Assembly (NCBI RefSeq): GCF_004362745.1
Contig: NZ_SNXY01000010.1
Span: forward strand, 312,501 to 376,500
Source of the DNA: Oharaeibacter diazotrophicus
GTDB lineage: Bacteria > Pseudomonadota > Alphaproteobacteria > Rhizobiales > Pleomorphomonadaceae
DNA length: 64,000 nt
Direction of reading: 5' to 3'
Shown here: positions 28,389 through 37,623 of the stretch, one piece after another
How positions within the stretch are numbered: position 1 is the first letter of the stretch
How the letters are laid out: each line of letters opens with the position of its first letter
Program-made: the position numbers and the translations under genes
Notes under the pieces: generated by a model
What the model was told of the DNA's origin: nothing
Databases searched by the model: none
What the model saw: only the letters and a program-made list of their open reading frames with translations

Positions 28389-31211
28389 ATGGACGACGCG
28401 ACGACGGATTTCCGGGCGGTCCTCGAGACGGAATACGGCTGGGTCCGCGCACGGCGGAGCGGAGCGGCGCCGAAACTGGATGCGGCCGCGAAGCCGCCTG
28501 AGAACCTCGCCGGCCTCGCCCTCTCCGGCGGCGGCATCCGTTCGGCGAGCTTCTGCATGGGTGCGCTGCAGGCGCTCCACAAGCACGGCCTGTTCCAGCC
28601 GATGGACTATCTCTCGACGGTCTCGGGTGGCGGCTACGTCGGCGCGGCCGTCACCGCGGACTACGACCGCCGGGCGGCGGCGAGTACGAAGGAGGCGCCG
28701 GACGACGCGAAGCGCATCGCGTTGCCGATCGGCCTTCCGCTTCCGGTCCCCGCGGCGACGCCGTCCGACTTCGGACTTGCGCAGTCGGAGGGCGCGGCTG
28801 GCGGCCTCTACGGCGACAGCCCTCTGGTCCGCCACATCCGCGACCACGGCAACTTCCTGGCGCCGCACGGCTTCCGGGACGTCCTGACGTCGCTCGCGAT
28901 CCTCGCCCGCGGTCTCGTCGTCAACGCGGTGATCACCGCGAGCCTGATGATCCTCGCCGCGATCCTGGTCGCGCCGGTGTACCGCACCACCCTGTGCGAC
29001 GTCGTGATTTCCGAAGGTGGTGGAGGGATCGACGAGGTCGCTGGACCCGGCGGTCCGGTGATCGAGCCGCGCGTGTCCAAGTCGCTGGCGGCGACGTGGT
29101 GGAGCGGCACCGCCACGGACTGCGTTTCCCCTCCAAAGGGTCCCCTCCCGACCGCGCTCGCCTGGAGCGACGCCTTTCCCGTGACCCTCGTCGCCGTCGG
29201 CCTGTTCGCGGCCTTCTGCGTCGTCTGGGCCCTCGTCCGGTCGTGGCGGGAGAGCCGCAACGACGGTGTCCGCGGGCTCGGCGAACCGGACAGCCGTGCC
29301 GCCCGGGGCGCCGCCGTGGCCATGGTGCTCGTCGCCGGCATCGTCGTCGTCGAGGCGATCGGCCCGCTGCTCAACGCGGTCGCGCTGCCGGACCTGACGT
29401 CGGTGCTCGGCGACTTCGAGGTCGCGATCCTGCCGATCCTCGCCGGCAGCGGCCTCGTCGGCGCGTTCTGGCAGCGCCTCGCCGGCCTGATCGGGCAGGC
29501 GCGGACCGATCCCCGCTGGTCGGCCGCGATCAAGGCTGTGACCGCCAAGGCGCTGCTGCTGGCGGCCGCCCTGGCGGTGCCGCTGCTGTTGTTCGCAGCC
29601 TTCCTCGAACTGGTGGCGGCCGCGGTGGTGCGGACGCCGCCGGCGGGCTGGCCGGCCGTGCCGAACGGGATCGTCGGCGGCGTGCCCCTCGCCGTCGGCG
29701 TCGTCGGGGCGGTGGTCACGGTCGCCCGCTTCGGCCTGGCCGCGCGACGCCACCGGGCGAACGGGGATCCGCTCAGGCCGGGCCCGGCGGCCGTGGTCGC
29801 CGCCGGGGTCGTCGCGCTTCCGATCGTGTTCGGGGTGGTCGTGCTCCGCGAAACCTGCATGACCGGTCCGCAGTGGCAGGTCTGGCGCGATCTCGCCGGC
29901 CTCGGGACGGTGCTGACCGTCGCCGCCTATTTCTTCACGCCCAACGCCAGTTCGCTGCACCGGCTCTACCGCGACCGTCTCGCGGTCGCCTTCGACATCA
30001 CCCCGACCGAACCGCCGCCCGACGGCGGACGGCTGCAGGCCGACGGCGAGAGGCTGACCTTCGCGCGCCTGCGAGATCATCTCGCGAAGGCACCGCGGGC
30101 GACCGGCCCGTTCCCGATCGTCAACGCGACGATCAACGTGCCGGGATCGAGCACCGTCAACCGCCGCGGACGCAACGCCGACATCTTCACCTTCACACCG
30201 ACCCACGTCGGCAGCGAGGCGACCGGATGGGTGCCGACCGCCTGGATGGAGGCCGCGGAACGGCAGCTCGACCTCGCCACGGCCGCGGCGATCTCCGGCG
30301 CGGCGGTGTCGTCGAGCATGGGCCGGGTCGGCATCCCGATGCTCGCCTTCACCCTCGCGCTCTTCAACGTCCGCCTCGGCTTCTGGCTGCGCAATCCGCG
30401 GGCGCTCCGGGAGGCGGCCGGAGGCGGACGGAAAACGGCGGCGAAGCCCACCCGCGATCCGGAGACCATCGCCGCGCGGGCGTCCCGCGACGACTGGCGC
30501 CTGCCCTATCTCGGCGCCGAGATGTTCAACCGGCTCGATGAGAAGCGGGCGCGGATCTACGTCACCGACGGCGGCCACATCGAGAATCTCGGGCTGTACC
30601 AGCTCCTGAAGCGGCGCTGCGCCTTCGTCGTCGTGGTCGACGGCGAGGCCGATCCCGGGCTCGACTGCGGCGCAATGGTCGACGCCGAGCGCTTCGCGCG
30701 CATCGACGAGGGCATCCGGATCGAACTGCCGTGGGAGGCGATCCGCGATGCCGGGCGGGTCCGCCGCGCCGCGCGGCTGAAGGGCGAGCTCCCGCCGCCC
30801 GGCCCGAAGAGCGCCCACGCCGCCGTCGGCCGCATCCGCTATTCGGACGGCCGCGAGCCGGAGGAGGGCGTGATCCTCTACGTCAAGGCCAGCCTGACCG
30901 GCGACGAGAACGACTACGTGCTCGATTACGCCCGGCGCTATCCGGAGTTCCCGCACGAGACGACGGCGGACCAGTTCTTCTCCGAAGAGCAGATGGAGGC
31001 CTATCGCGCCCTCGGCTTCCACGCCATGGACCACGCGCTGTCGTGCGCTGCGGACGCCGGGCAGGCGGTGCTGCTGAACCGGCTGCGGATGGTGCTCGGG
31101 GCGACGGGTGCGCCCGCGGTCGTCGTCGGGGCGCCCGCGCCCGCGCCGGTGCGGCGTTCGCGGGCCGCCCGCCCGGCGCCCGTGCCGGGTCGCGACCGGC
31201 CCGGACGCTGA
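28389..31211 (+). CDS. Large patatin-like phospholipase with multiple membrane helices
   Basis: A 940-residue protein. The catalytic parts are split: [14 protein letters not shown] (residues 43-56) gives the oxyanion loop, [12 protein letters not shown] (74-85) carries the nucleophile Ser79 in a TVSGG elbow instead of GxSxG, and [15 protein letters not shown] near residue 725 gives the Asp of the dyad. Between them are about seven hydrophobic helices (about 175-500) such as [15 protein letters not shown] and [18 protein letters not shown]. This arrangement occurs in a family of membrane patatins; substrate and role are unknown. The last 60 residues are Ala/Pro/Arg-rich. Confidence 0.85.
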   Translation: MDDATTDFRAVLETEYGWVRARRSGAAPKLDAAAKPPENLAGLALSGGGIRSASFCMGALQALHKHGLFQPMDYLSTVSGGGYVGAAVTADYDRRAAASTKEAPDDAKRIALPIGLPLPVPAATPSDFGLAQSEGAAGGLYGDSPLVRHIRDHGNFLAPHGFRDVLTSLAILARGLVVNAVITASLMILAAILVAPVYRTTLCDVVISEGGGGIDEVAGPGGPVIEPRVSKSLAATWWSGTATDCVSPPKGPLPTALAWSDAFPVTLVAVGLFAAFCVVWALVRSWRESRNDGVRGLGEPDSRAARGAAVAMVLVAGIVVVEAIGPLLNAVALPDLTSVLGDFEVAILPILAGSGLVGAFWQRLAGLIGQARTDPRWSAAIKAVTAKALLLAAALAVPLLLFAAFLELVAAAVVRTPPAGWPAVPNGIVGGVPLAVGVVGAVVTVARFGLAARRHRANGDPLRPGPAAVVAAGVVALPIVFGVVVLRETCMTGPQWQVWRDLAGLGTVLTVAAYFFTPNASSLHRLYRDRLAVAFDITPTEPPPDGGRLQADGERLTFARLRDHLAKAPRATGPFPIVNATINVPGSSTVNRRGRNADIFTFTPTHVGSEATGWVPTAWMEAAERQLDLATAAAISGAAVSSSMGRVGIPMLAFTLALFNVRLGFWLRNPRALREAAGGGRKTAAKPTRDPETIAARASRDDWRLPYLGAEMFNRLDEKRARIYVTDGGHIENLGLYQLLKRRCAFVVVVDGEADPGLDCGAMVDAERFARIDEGIRIELPWEAIRDAGRVRRAARLKGELPPPGPKSAHAAVGRIRYSDGREPEEGVILYVKASLTGDENDYVLDYARRYPEFPHETTADQFFSEEQMEAYRALGFHAMDHALSCAADAGQAVLLNRLRMVLGATGAPAVVVGAPAPAPVRRSRAARPAPVPGRDRPGR

Positions 31212-31240
31212 TCGCGGCCCCGCCGAAACGAAAACCCCGC

Positions 31241-31271
31241 AAAAAACGAAAGCCCCGCCGGGGGCGGGGCT
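31241..31271 (-). terminator. Rho-independent terminator of ctrA
   Basis: On the minus strand a 9-bp GC-rich stem (AGCCCCGCC and its complement at 31251-31271) with a 3-base loop is followed by TTCGTTTTTT. This is the clearest intrinsic terminator in the window and lies 32 bp after the ctrA stop; the patatin gene ends 40 bp away on the other strand. Confidence 0.8.
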
Positions 31272-31302
31272 CGGAGGTCGGCGCGGCGAGGCAGAAGCCG
31301 GA

Positions 31303-31998
31303 TCAGGCGATCTCTCGGATGTCGTCGGGCTCGCGCAGCACGTAGCCGCGGCCCCAGACGGTCTCGATGTAGTTCTTGCCGTCGGTGGCGTTGGCGAGCT
31401 TCTTGCGGAGCTTGCAGATGAAGACGTCGATGATCTTCAGCTCCGGCTCGTCCATGCCGCCGTAGAGATGGTTGAGGAACATCTCCTTGGTCAGCGTTGT
31501 GCCCTTCCGGAGCGAGAGGAGTTCCAGCATCTGGTACTCCTTGCCGGTCAGGTGGACGCGCTGGCCGCCGACTTCGACGGTCTTGGTGTCGAGGTTGACG
31601 ACGAGGTCGCCGGTCACGATCACCGACTGGGCGTGGCCCTTCGAGCGGCGGACGATGGCGTGGATGCGCGCGATCAGCTCGTCCTTGTGGAACGGCTTGG
31701 TCATGTAGTCGTCGGCACCGAAGCCGAGACCGCGCACCTTGTCCTCGATGTTGCCGAGACCCGACAGGATCAGGATCGGCGTCTTCACCTTGGACACGCG
31801 CAGCGTGCGCAGCACCTCGTAACCGGACATGTCCGGGAGGTTGAGATCGAGCAGGATGATGTCGTAGTCGTAGAGCTTCCCGAGGTCTATGCCTTCCTCG
31901 CCGAGGTCGGTCGTATAGACGTTGAAGCTTTCGGACTTCAGCATGAGCTCGATGCTCTGTGCGGTCGCGCTGTCGTCCTCGATCAGCAAAACGCGCAT
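31303..31998 (-). CDS. ctrA: Cell-cycle response regulator CtrA
   Basis: A 231-residue OmpR-type regulator that controls replication, division and flagellar genes in alphaproteobacteria. The receiver has the acidic pocket IEDDS, phospho-acceptor Asp51 in [16 protein letters not shown] and the MTKPF switch. The DNA-binding winged helix includes [52 protein letters not shown], the near-invariant CtrA signature. Length and Asp51 match the Caulobacter and Brucella proteins. It diverges from fliI across a 389-bp region rich in GANTC sites and ends at a strong terminator. Confidence 0.97.
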   Translation of the reverse strand: MRVLLIEDDSATAQSIELMLKSESFNVYTTDLGEEGIDLGKLYDYDIILLDLNLPDMSGYEVLRTLRVSKVKTPILILSGLGNIEDKVRGLGFGADDYMTKPFHKDELIARIHAIVRRSKGHAQSVIVTGDLVVNLDTKTVEVGGQRVHLTGKEYQMLELLSLRKGTTLTKEMFLNHLYGGMDEPELKIIDVFICKLRKKLANATDGKNYIETVWGRGYVLREPDDIREIA

Positions 31999-32387
31999 GC
32001 CTGATCCCCTCGTATCTCGCGGCCCCGCGCTCGACGTCCTGTCGGCGCCCGGACCCGGCAATGCCGGTCATTCGACGTCGGACTTCAGCCTAGCGCCCAA
32101 TGGTTAACAAACTCTGATTCCCGGCTGCAAGCGGATTGCACAAGAGTCTGCGAAATTGGACGCACGGCCTTCTGATTCCAGTCGGATTCGAATAGGCAAA
32201 TGCTTCTGTGACGGTTTAACGGATCGACCTAAGCGACTCCCCGGACTCTGCCTTCCGGCTTGTCCACAGGCGCCGCCTCCGCTCTGGCTCGACCGGTCGC
32301 CGAGCCGTCCTCAAATCATTAACGGCCCGCGTTAACGAAGGGTTACACTCCCGAATCAGTTCGGACGTTCTTCGACAGGTCTTCGCA
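31999..32387. promoter_or_regulatory. Divergent ctrA-fliI regulatory region with seven GANTC sites
   Basis: No gene is supported in this 389-bp gap. GANTC sites occur at 32116, 32144, 32174, 32185, 32235, 32244 and 32353; about one would be expected if the base composition is near 70 percent GC. GANTC is the target of the cell-cycle methylase CcrM in alphaproteobacteria. TTAAC half-sites lie at 32103, 32216 and 32332. The central part is AT-richer than the rest of the window, as expected for promoters. Confidence 0.65.
32332..32346 (+). promoter_or_regulatory. CtrA-like box upstream of fliI
   Basis: TTAA-cgaaggg-TTAC has the exact 7-base spacing and eight of nine consensus positions. It lies about 45 bp before the fliI start. 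A second TTAA lies 9 bases before the first, at 32319, outside the canonical spacing. Confidence 0.45.
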
Positions 32388-33740
32388 ATGTCCATGGAAG
32401 GGCTGATCGCCGAGATCGACGCGATCCGCGGTCTCGAGGTCTACGGCCGAGTCGCCTCGGTCCAGGGCCTGATGGTGGAGGTCGCCGGCCCCGTGCAGGA
32501 GATGAGCGTCGGCACCCGCCTCGCCGTCACCGGCTTCTCCGGCGCCACCGTCGGCATGGAGGTCGTCGGCTTCCGCGGCGAGCGGGCGCTCTGCCTGCCG
32601 TTCGGCTCGATGGAGGGCGTGCGCCTCGGCGCCAAGGCCCGCATCGTCGCCAATGCCGCGACCGTGCGGCCGTCTGACGGCTGGCTCGGCCGCGTCGTGA
32701 ACCCCTTCGGCGAGCCGATCGACGGCAAGGGCCCGATCCGCGGCGGCGGCGACGAGCGGCCGCTCCGGGCGATGCCGCCGGCAGCCTCCGAACGCCAGCG
32801 CGTCGGCGCGCCGATCGACCTCGGCGTGCGCGTCCTCAACACCTTCGCCACCTGCTGCCGCGGCCAGCGCATGGGCATCTTCGCCGGCTCGGGCGTCGGC
32901 AAGTCGGTGCTGTTGTCGATGCTGGCGCGCTACACCGCCTGCGACGTCTCGGTGATCGGCCTGATCGGCGAGCGCGGCCGCGAGGTCCAGGAGTTCATCG
33001 AGGACGACCTCGGCGAGGACGGCCTCGCCCGCTCGGTCGTCGTGGTCGCCACCTCCGACGAGAGCGCGCTCTTGCGCCGGCAGGCGGCCTATCTCACCTT
33101 CACCGTCGCCGAGCACTTCCGCGACACCGGCCGCGACGTGCTCTGCATGATGGATTCGGTCACCCGTTTCGCCATGGCCCAGCGCGAGATCGGCCTGTCG
33201 GTCGGCGAGCCGCCGGCGTCCAAGGGCTACACCCCGACGGTGTTCGCCGAACTGCCGCGCCTGCTCGAGCGCGCCGGGCCCGGGCGCTACGGCCAGGGCT
33301 CGATCACCGGCCTCTTCACGGTGCTGGTCGACGGCGACAACCACAACGAACCGGTCGCCGACGCCGTCCGCGGCATCCTCGACGGCCATATCGTGATGGA
33401 GCGGTCGATCGCCGAGCGCGGCCGCTATCCGGCGGTCAACGTGCTGAAGTCGGTGTCGCGCACAATGCCCGGCTGCGTCGAGCCGGAATGGCGGCCGATG
33501 ATCCGCGAGACCAAGAAGTTGATGGCGACCTACGCCGACATGGAGGAGTTGATCCGGCTCGGCGCCTATCGCAAGGGCTCCAACCCCGAGGTCGACGCGG
33601 CGATCGCGCTGTCCGGGCCGATCGAGGCCTTCCTGACCCAGGGCAAGGACGAGAGCACCGGCCGCGAGGAAGGTTATCGCGAACTCGCCAACCTTTTGGA
33701 AAGCACTCTGGGGTTAAGGTTCCCGCCATCCGGAGGGTGA
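32388..33740 (+). CDS. fliI: Flagellar export ATPase FliI
   Basis: A 450-residue F1-beta-like ATPase that energises the flagellar type III export apparatus. An N-terminal beta-barrel (20-90) precedes Walker A AGSGVGKS (166-173), [16 protein letters not shown], the Walker B region [19 protein letters not shown] and [19 protein letters not shown]. The start could be ATG 32388 or the ATG two codons later. fliJ follows 7 bp after the stop. The gene is divergent from ctrA. Confidence 0.95.
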   Translation: MSMEGLIAEIDAIRGLEVYGRVASVQGLMVEVAGPVQEMSVGTRLAVTGFSGATVGMEVVGFRGERALCLPFGSMEGVRLGAKARIVANAATVRPSDGWLGRVVNPFGEPIDGKGPIRGGGDERPLRAMPPAASERQRVGAPIDLGVRVLNTFATCCRGQRMGIFAGSGVGKSVLLSMLARYTACDVSVIGLIGERGREVQEFIEDDLGEDGLARSVVVVATSDESALLRRQAAYLTFTVAEHFRDTGRDVLCMMDSVTRFAMAQREIGLSVGEPPASKGYTPTVFAELPRLLERAGPGRYGQGSITGLFTVLVDGDNHNEPVADAVRGILDGHIVMERSIAERGRYPAVNVLKSVSRTMPGCVEPEWRPMIRETKKLMATYADMEELIRLGAYRKGSNPEVDAAIALSGPIEAFLTQGKDESTGREEGYRELANLLESTLGLRFPPSGG

Positions 33741-33747
33741 GTAACCG

Positions 33748-34161
33748 ATGAAGTCCCGTAACAGTCTCATCCGGCTCAAGCGGTTCCAGGTGGACGAGAA
33801 GCGCCGCCAGGTGACCCAGATCGAGGTGATGATCGCCGAGTTCGAGCGCATGGCCGCCGAACTCGACGAGCAGATCCTGGCGGAGCAGAAGCGGGTCGGC
33901 ATCTCCGACGTCGCCCACTTCGCCTACCCGACCTTCGCCAAGGCCGCGATGCAGCGGCGCGACAACCTGATGGTCTCGGCCGACGACCTGCGCGTCCAGC
34001 TCGACGCCGCCCGGGCCGCCCTGTCCGAGGCCGTCGAGGACATGAAGAAGATCGAACTGATCGAGGAGCGCGACCACGTGCGCGAGCGCGCCGAGGCCGA
34101 CCGGGTGGAACAGGACCACCTCGACGAGGTCGCCGCGCGGCTGTCCTTCCGGATGGCGTGA
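33748..34161 (+). CDS. fliJ: Flagellar export chaperone FliJ
   Basis: A 137-residue, almost entirely helical coiled-coil protein of the FliJ family. The opening NSLIRLKRFQVDEKRRQVTQIE and long Glu/Lys/Arg heptads through to ERAEADRVEQDHLDEVAARL are characteristic. FliJ bridges the FliI hexamer and the FlhA export gate. It is cotranscribed with fliI and has the right size and place; the identity rests partly on that context because the family is poorly conserved. Confidence 0.88.
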   Translation: MKSRNSLIRLKRFQVDEKRRQVTQIEVMIAEFERMAAELDEQILAEQKRVGISDVAHFAYPTFAKAAMQRRDNLMVSADDLRVQLDAARAALSEAVEDMKKIELIEERDHVRERAEADRVEQDHLDEVAARLSFRMA

Positions 34162-34195
34162 GGCCGCCTAGGGAATCGCGACGGGCGAGACGAGA

Positions 34196-34227
34196 AAGGC
34201 CGGGCCGCCCCGTGGGCGCCCGGCCTT
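34196..34227. terminator. Hairpin after fliJ
   Basis: A 10-bp stem (AAGGCCGGGC and its complement) with an inner GCCC/GGGC pairing in the loop, followed on the plus strand by a CGTCGTTCTC tail. It separates fliJ from the convergent sulfotransferase-like gene and could act in both directions. Confidence 0.65.
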
Positions 34228-34242
34228 CGTCGTTCTCGGGCT

Positions 34243-34986
34243 TCAGATCCGGTGCGGCGCGAGCCTCTCGTAATACGGCGTCGCCGCCTCGGCGATGCGG
34301 GCGAGGTCGGCGGGGAGGGTGGCGCGGTCGACGTCGGCGCGGGCCGGGCCGAAGCCGGTCGAGGCCTCGACGGCGTGGTACCAGTGCGGCGCCCAGACGC
34401 CGTCGCTCGCCCGCCGGCCCGCCGGCCAGGACAGCATCTCCTCCCGGAACGGGATGCCGAGGGCGGCGGAGAGCCGGCCGAGGGCGCCGCGCGGGTCGGC
34501 CAGCACGTCGTTGCCCTCGATCACCGGCGGCGCCGCGCCGAGGCGGTCGGCGACGCGGTCGAAGATTTCGGCCTGACGGCGGAAGCCGATGTCGTCGAGC
34601 GTGACCGCCTCGCGTTTCTGGACGTAGGAGGCGAGAACGCTCTCCGGGCGGCGGATCAGGAAGGCGCTGGTCACCCCGTCGATCCAGTCGAGGTCGAATC
34701 CGGGCAGCATGTGGTGGGTCATGTGCTTCTGGTAGAACACCGTCCGGCCCTCCGGCACCGGGCCGAGCGCGCGCGCGGCGACGGCGGCCGGGTCGGTGTC
34801 GCCGGCGGCGATCACCGCGGCGCGCATCGGGTGGTCGAGGCCGGTGGCGGCGAGATAGGCGGCGTAGAAGGGCTCGTCCCAGACCGCCGTGTCCGGCCGG
34901 TTCTCGAAGCTGCGCATCATCGCGGTGGAGATGTTGCGCGGGCCCGACCACATGGCGATGCGGACGGGGGCGGTGCTGTCGGTCAT
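34243..34986 (-). CDS. Sulfotransferase-like P-loop protein
   Basis: A 247-residue protein. IAMWSGPRNISTAMMRSFENRPD (residues 9-31) resembles the 5'-phosphosulfate loop of PAPS-dependent sulfotransferases, here of the type annotated as sulfotransferase family in many proteobacteria. A 3' phosphate-binding region is suggested by FLIRRPESVLASYV near residue 108. Homologues are sometimes seen fused to or beside aminotransferases. The acceptor substrate is unknown. Confidence 0.75.
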   Translation of the reverse strand: MTDSTAPVRIAMWSGPRNISTAMMRSFENRPDTAVWDEPFYAAYLAATGLDHPMRAAVIAAGDTDPAAVAARALGPVPEGRTVFYQKHMTHHMLPGFDLDWIDGVTSAFLIRRPESVLASYVQKREAVTLDDIGFRRQAEIFDRVADRLGAAPPVIEGNDVLADPRGALGRLSAALGIPFREEMLSWPAGRRASDGVWAPHWYHAVEASTGFGPARADVDRATLPADLARIAEAATPYYERLAPHRI

Positions 34987-35169
34987 GCGGCGGCTCGCGG
35001 ATCGGCGGGTGGAGCGGATCTCCCCTCAATCCCGCGCCCGGGTGGTCGCGGTCAAGCCCGCGCCGCGATGAACGCGACATGAACGCCGTGGACGGAGCGG
35101 GTTCAGCCGGGCTGCCGCAGTCTCGCCATCACCCGGCCGCGGATGCGGCACGGGGCCGGGGGCTCAGCC

Positions 35170-35319
35170 ATGCGGGCGTTCGTCGTAGCCGTCCTTCTCC
35201 TCGCCGCCGTGGTCGCCGCCGCCGCCGGCGCGCCGTCCAACCGGCGCGTCGAAGCCGTGCACGGCCACGCCTCCGCGGTAGCGACGGCCGGGGCCGGCGC
35301 GAGTGCGCGCTATCCCTGA
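35170..35319 (+). CDS. Possible 49-residue exported peptide
   Basis: ATG 35170 to TGA 35317-35319. Residues 3-21 (AFVVAVLLLAAVVAAAAGA) form a hydrophobic segment that could be a signal peptide, followed by a short Ala/Arg-rich tail. No clear ribosome site and no homologue are recognised. It could be a chance frame. Confidence 0.3.
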   Translation: MRAFVVAVLLLAAVVAAAAGAPSNRRVEAVHGHASAVATAGAGASARYP

Positions 35320-35446
35320 CGCGCCCGCGCCGCGTCACCCTGCCGCGGCGCTGCCGCCGGCGTTGCGACCAAGGGGGAAGCCTCGTCGATCTTGACGATT
35401 TCGTGGCGCACCGGCACGCTGGGGCTACGTCTTGGAGGGGACGTCC

Positions 35447-35626
35447 ATGCTCGCGACCGCAGCCCTGACCGCCGCCGCCGTTCTGGTGATCGCCTTCGTG
35501 GCCATTCGCGCCGCCAGCGGCTACAGCCGCCTCGGCGAGCACGTGGAGCGGGTCGATCCGCCGCGCCCGCGTCGCCTCGCCTTCCAGGGCGCCTTCCCGA
35601 CCGGCCGGACCCGCCGCCGCCGCTGA
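35447..35626 (+). CDS. Small single-pass membrane protein
   Basis: A 59-residue protein. ATG 35447 follows GGAGGGG by six bases, a strong ribosome site. Residues 2-22 (LATAALTAAAVLVIAFVAIRA) form one membrane helix and the C-terminal tail is basic (RTRRRR). Small membrane proteins of this shape are common in Hyphomicrobiales but no named family is recognised. Confidence 0.5.
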   Translation: MLATAALTAAAVLVIAFVAIRAASGYSRLGEHVERVDPPRPRRLAFQGAFPTGRTRRRR

Positions 35627-35770
35627 GCGTCGCCACCGCGCCGGCGCCGCGACCGGGCGGAACGCTGCACGGCCGCGCGGCGTCGCCGGGGGAGGGGAAC
35701 GGGCGGCCGTCGCGGCCGCCCGTGGTGTCGTGTGCCGAGGCGGGTCCCCGGGGGGGCCGCCGCGGTGCAC

Positions 35771-36145
35771 TCAGCTCTCTTCGGGGAACTGGTCGATCGG
35801 GACGAGGAACATCACCTCGTAGGCGTCCTCGTCGTCCTCTTCCTCTTCCTCTTCGTCCGCGTCTTCGGCGAGCGCCTCGGCGTCGTCGCCCTCGGCCGCG
35901 TCCTCGTCGTCCTCGCCGAACTCGTCGTCGAAGTCGCCGTCCTCGAAGTCGTCGAACACCGCGACCTCGTCCTCGCTGGCCTCGCGCACGGTGAAGGCGG
36001 CGACGCCGTCCCAGAGCGGCCGGCCCTCGACGGTGAGCGACTTCAGGTCGTCCTTGAAGCCGTCGCTGGAGAACAGCGCCTCGGCATCCTCGCGGTCGGC
36101 GTCGGTGACGGCGATGGCGACGCCGTCGATCAGAAGGGTGTGCAT
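35771..36145 (-). CDS. Acidic protein of unknown function
   Basis: A 124-residue protein. The first 60 residues look folded (HTLLIDGVAIAVTDADREDAEALF and GRPLWDGVAAFTVREAS), after which a long Asp/Glu tract runs from about residue 63 to 107 before ending in EVMFLVPIDQFPEES. No family recognised. It starts from an ATG with GGAAAGG upstream, so it is likely expressed. An acidic tail can mimic nucleic acid or bind cations, but this is speculation. Confidence 0.65.
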   Translation of the reverse strand: MHTLLIDGVAIAVTDADREDAEALFSSDGFKDDLKSLTVEGRPLWDGVAAFTVREASEDEVAVFDDFEDGDFDDEFGEDDEDAAEGDDAEALAEDADEEEEEEDDEDAYEVMFLVPIDQFPEES

Positions 36146-36347
36146 GGCAGGCCTTTCCTCGCCCTTGTGGCGCCGCGGCGCGGCGCCGGCTGCGGCGCGT
36201 CCATCCGGGATGGACGCGCGTCGGTGTGTCGAACGATCGGGAGCCGGCGAAGGCTCCACGGCGCCGCGACCATTGACGATCGCCGACGACGGTCCGATGA
36301 CGACCGCCGCCGGGGGTGAGCGGACGACGCCGCGCGGTGGCTCCGCG

Positions 36348-37442
36348 TCAGGCGTTGAACTTGAAGTGCAGCACGTCGCCGTCCTGCACCACGTATTCCT
36401 TGCCCTCGTCGCGGGCCTTTCCGGCCTCCTTGGCCTTGACCTCGCCGAGGGTGACGAAATCGTCGTAGCCGATGGTGTGGGCGCGGATGAAGCCGCGCTC
36501 GAAGTCGGAGTGGATCACGCCGGCGGCCTGGGGCGCCTTGGTGCCGCGGGTGATCGTCCAGGCGCGGGCCTCCTTCGGCCCGGCGGTGAAGTAGGTGATC
36601 AGGCCGAGGAGATCGTAGCCGGCCCGGATCAGCCGGTCGAGCCCCGGTTCCTCGAGGCCGAGGGTCTCGAGGAACTCGGTCTGCTCCTCGTCGGAGAGCT
36701 GGGCGACCTCGGCCTCGATGGCGGCGGAGATCACCACCGCCTTGGCGCCCTGGCGGGCGGCCATGGCGAACACCGCCTCCGAGTGCCGGTTCCCCTTCGC
36801 GGCCGAGGCCTCCTCGACGTTGCAGACGTAGAGCACGGGCTTGGAGGTCAGGAGGTTGAGCTGGCGGAAGGCGTCCTCGGCGCCCTGCGGCACCGCGACG
36901 GTGCGGGCGGGCCGGCCGTCGCGCAGCGCCTCGAGGGCGAGGTCCATGATCTCGACCTGCTCTCTCGCCTCCTTGTCGCCGCCCTGGGCGCGCTTCCTGA
37001 GCGGCACGACCCGGCGCTCGAGGCTCTCGAGGTCCGACAGCATCAGCTCGGTCTCGACCGTCTCGGCATCGGCGACCGGATCGACCCGGCCCTCGACGTG
37101 GGTGATGTCGCCGTCCTCGAAGCAGCGCAGCACGTGGGCGATGGCGTCGACCTCGCGGATGTTGGCGAGGAACTGGTTGCCGAGGCCCTCGCCCTTGGAA
37201 GCGCCGCGGACGAGACCGGCGATGTCGACGAAGGTCAGGCGGGTCGGGATGATCTGCGCCGACTTCGCCGACTGGGCGATCTTCGTCAGCCGCGGGTCGG
37301 GAACCGCGACCTCGCCGGTGTTCGGCTCGATGGTGCAGAAGGGATAGTTGGCCGCCTGCGCGGCGGCGGTCTTGGTGAGGGCGTTGAAGAGCGTGGACTT
37401 GCCGACGTTCGGCAGGCCGACGATGCCGCACTTGAAACCCAT
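36348..37442 (-). CDS. ychF: Redox-regulated ATPase YchF
   Basis: A 364-residue Obg-family P-loop protein. G1 GLPNVGKST (9-17), the TRLTFVDIAGLVRGASKGEGLGNQFL G3 region and a C-terminal TGS-like domain (FVTLGEVKAKEAGKARDEGKEYVVQDGDVLHFKFNA ending) identify YchF/Ola1, which prefers ATP and associates with ribosomes; it has been tied to oxidative stress. Length agrees with the family. It is divergent from the GGDEF-EAL gene. Confidence 0.96.
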   Translation of the reverse strand: MGFKCGIVGLPNVGKSTLFNALTKTAAAQAANYPFCTIEPNTGEVAVPDPRLTKIAQSAKSAQIIPTRLTFVDIAGLVRGASKGEGLGNQFLANIREVDAIAHVLRCFEDGDITHVEGRVDPVADAETVETELMLSDLESLERRVVPLRKRAQGGDKEAREQVEIMDLALEALRDGRPARTVAVPQGAEDAFRQLNLLTSKPVLYVCNVEEASAAKGNRHSEAVFAMAARQGAKAVVISAAIEAEVAQLSDEEQTEFLETLGLEEPGLDRLIRAGYDLLGLITYFTAGPKEARAWTITRGTKAPQAAGVIHSDFERGFIRAHTIGYDDFVTLGEVKAKEAGKARDEGKEYVVQDGDVLHFKFNA

Positions 37443-37623
37443 GGCTGGAAGACTTTCCGGACGTGATCGCGATCGGGACGTTGGTGCGGTTCTTGGGGGA
37501 GCGCGGCCGGAAGGTCAAGCGCCACGCCCGCGATGGCGCGCCATCGTTCAATTCCGCCGGGTCCGATTATGTCGGCCTTAAGGCCGCGATGCTATCCGTG
37601 GTGGACGAATGCGGAGCGCGCGC

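Noticed and set aside
28173-31034. Open frame of about 950 residues antisense to the patatin gene
   Set aside because: Composition follows the reversed third-position bias of the patatin gene; no family motifs, and the plus-strand gene has complete conserved motifs.
32319-32336. TTAA-N9-TTAAC ahead of fliI as a full CtrA site
   Set aside because: Spacing is 9 instead of 7; only the TTAA-N7-TTAC arrangement starting at 32332 fits.
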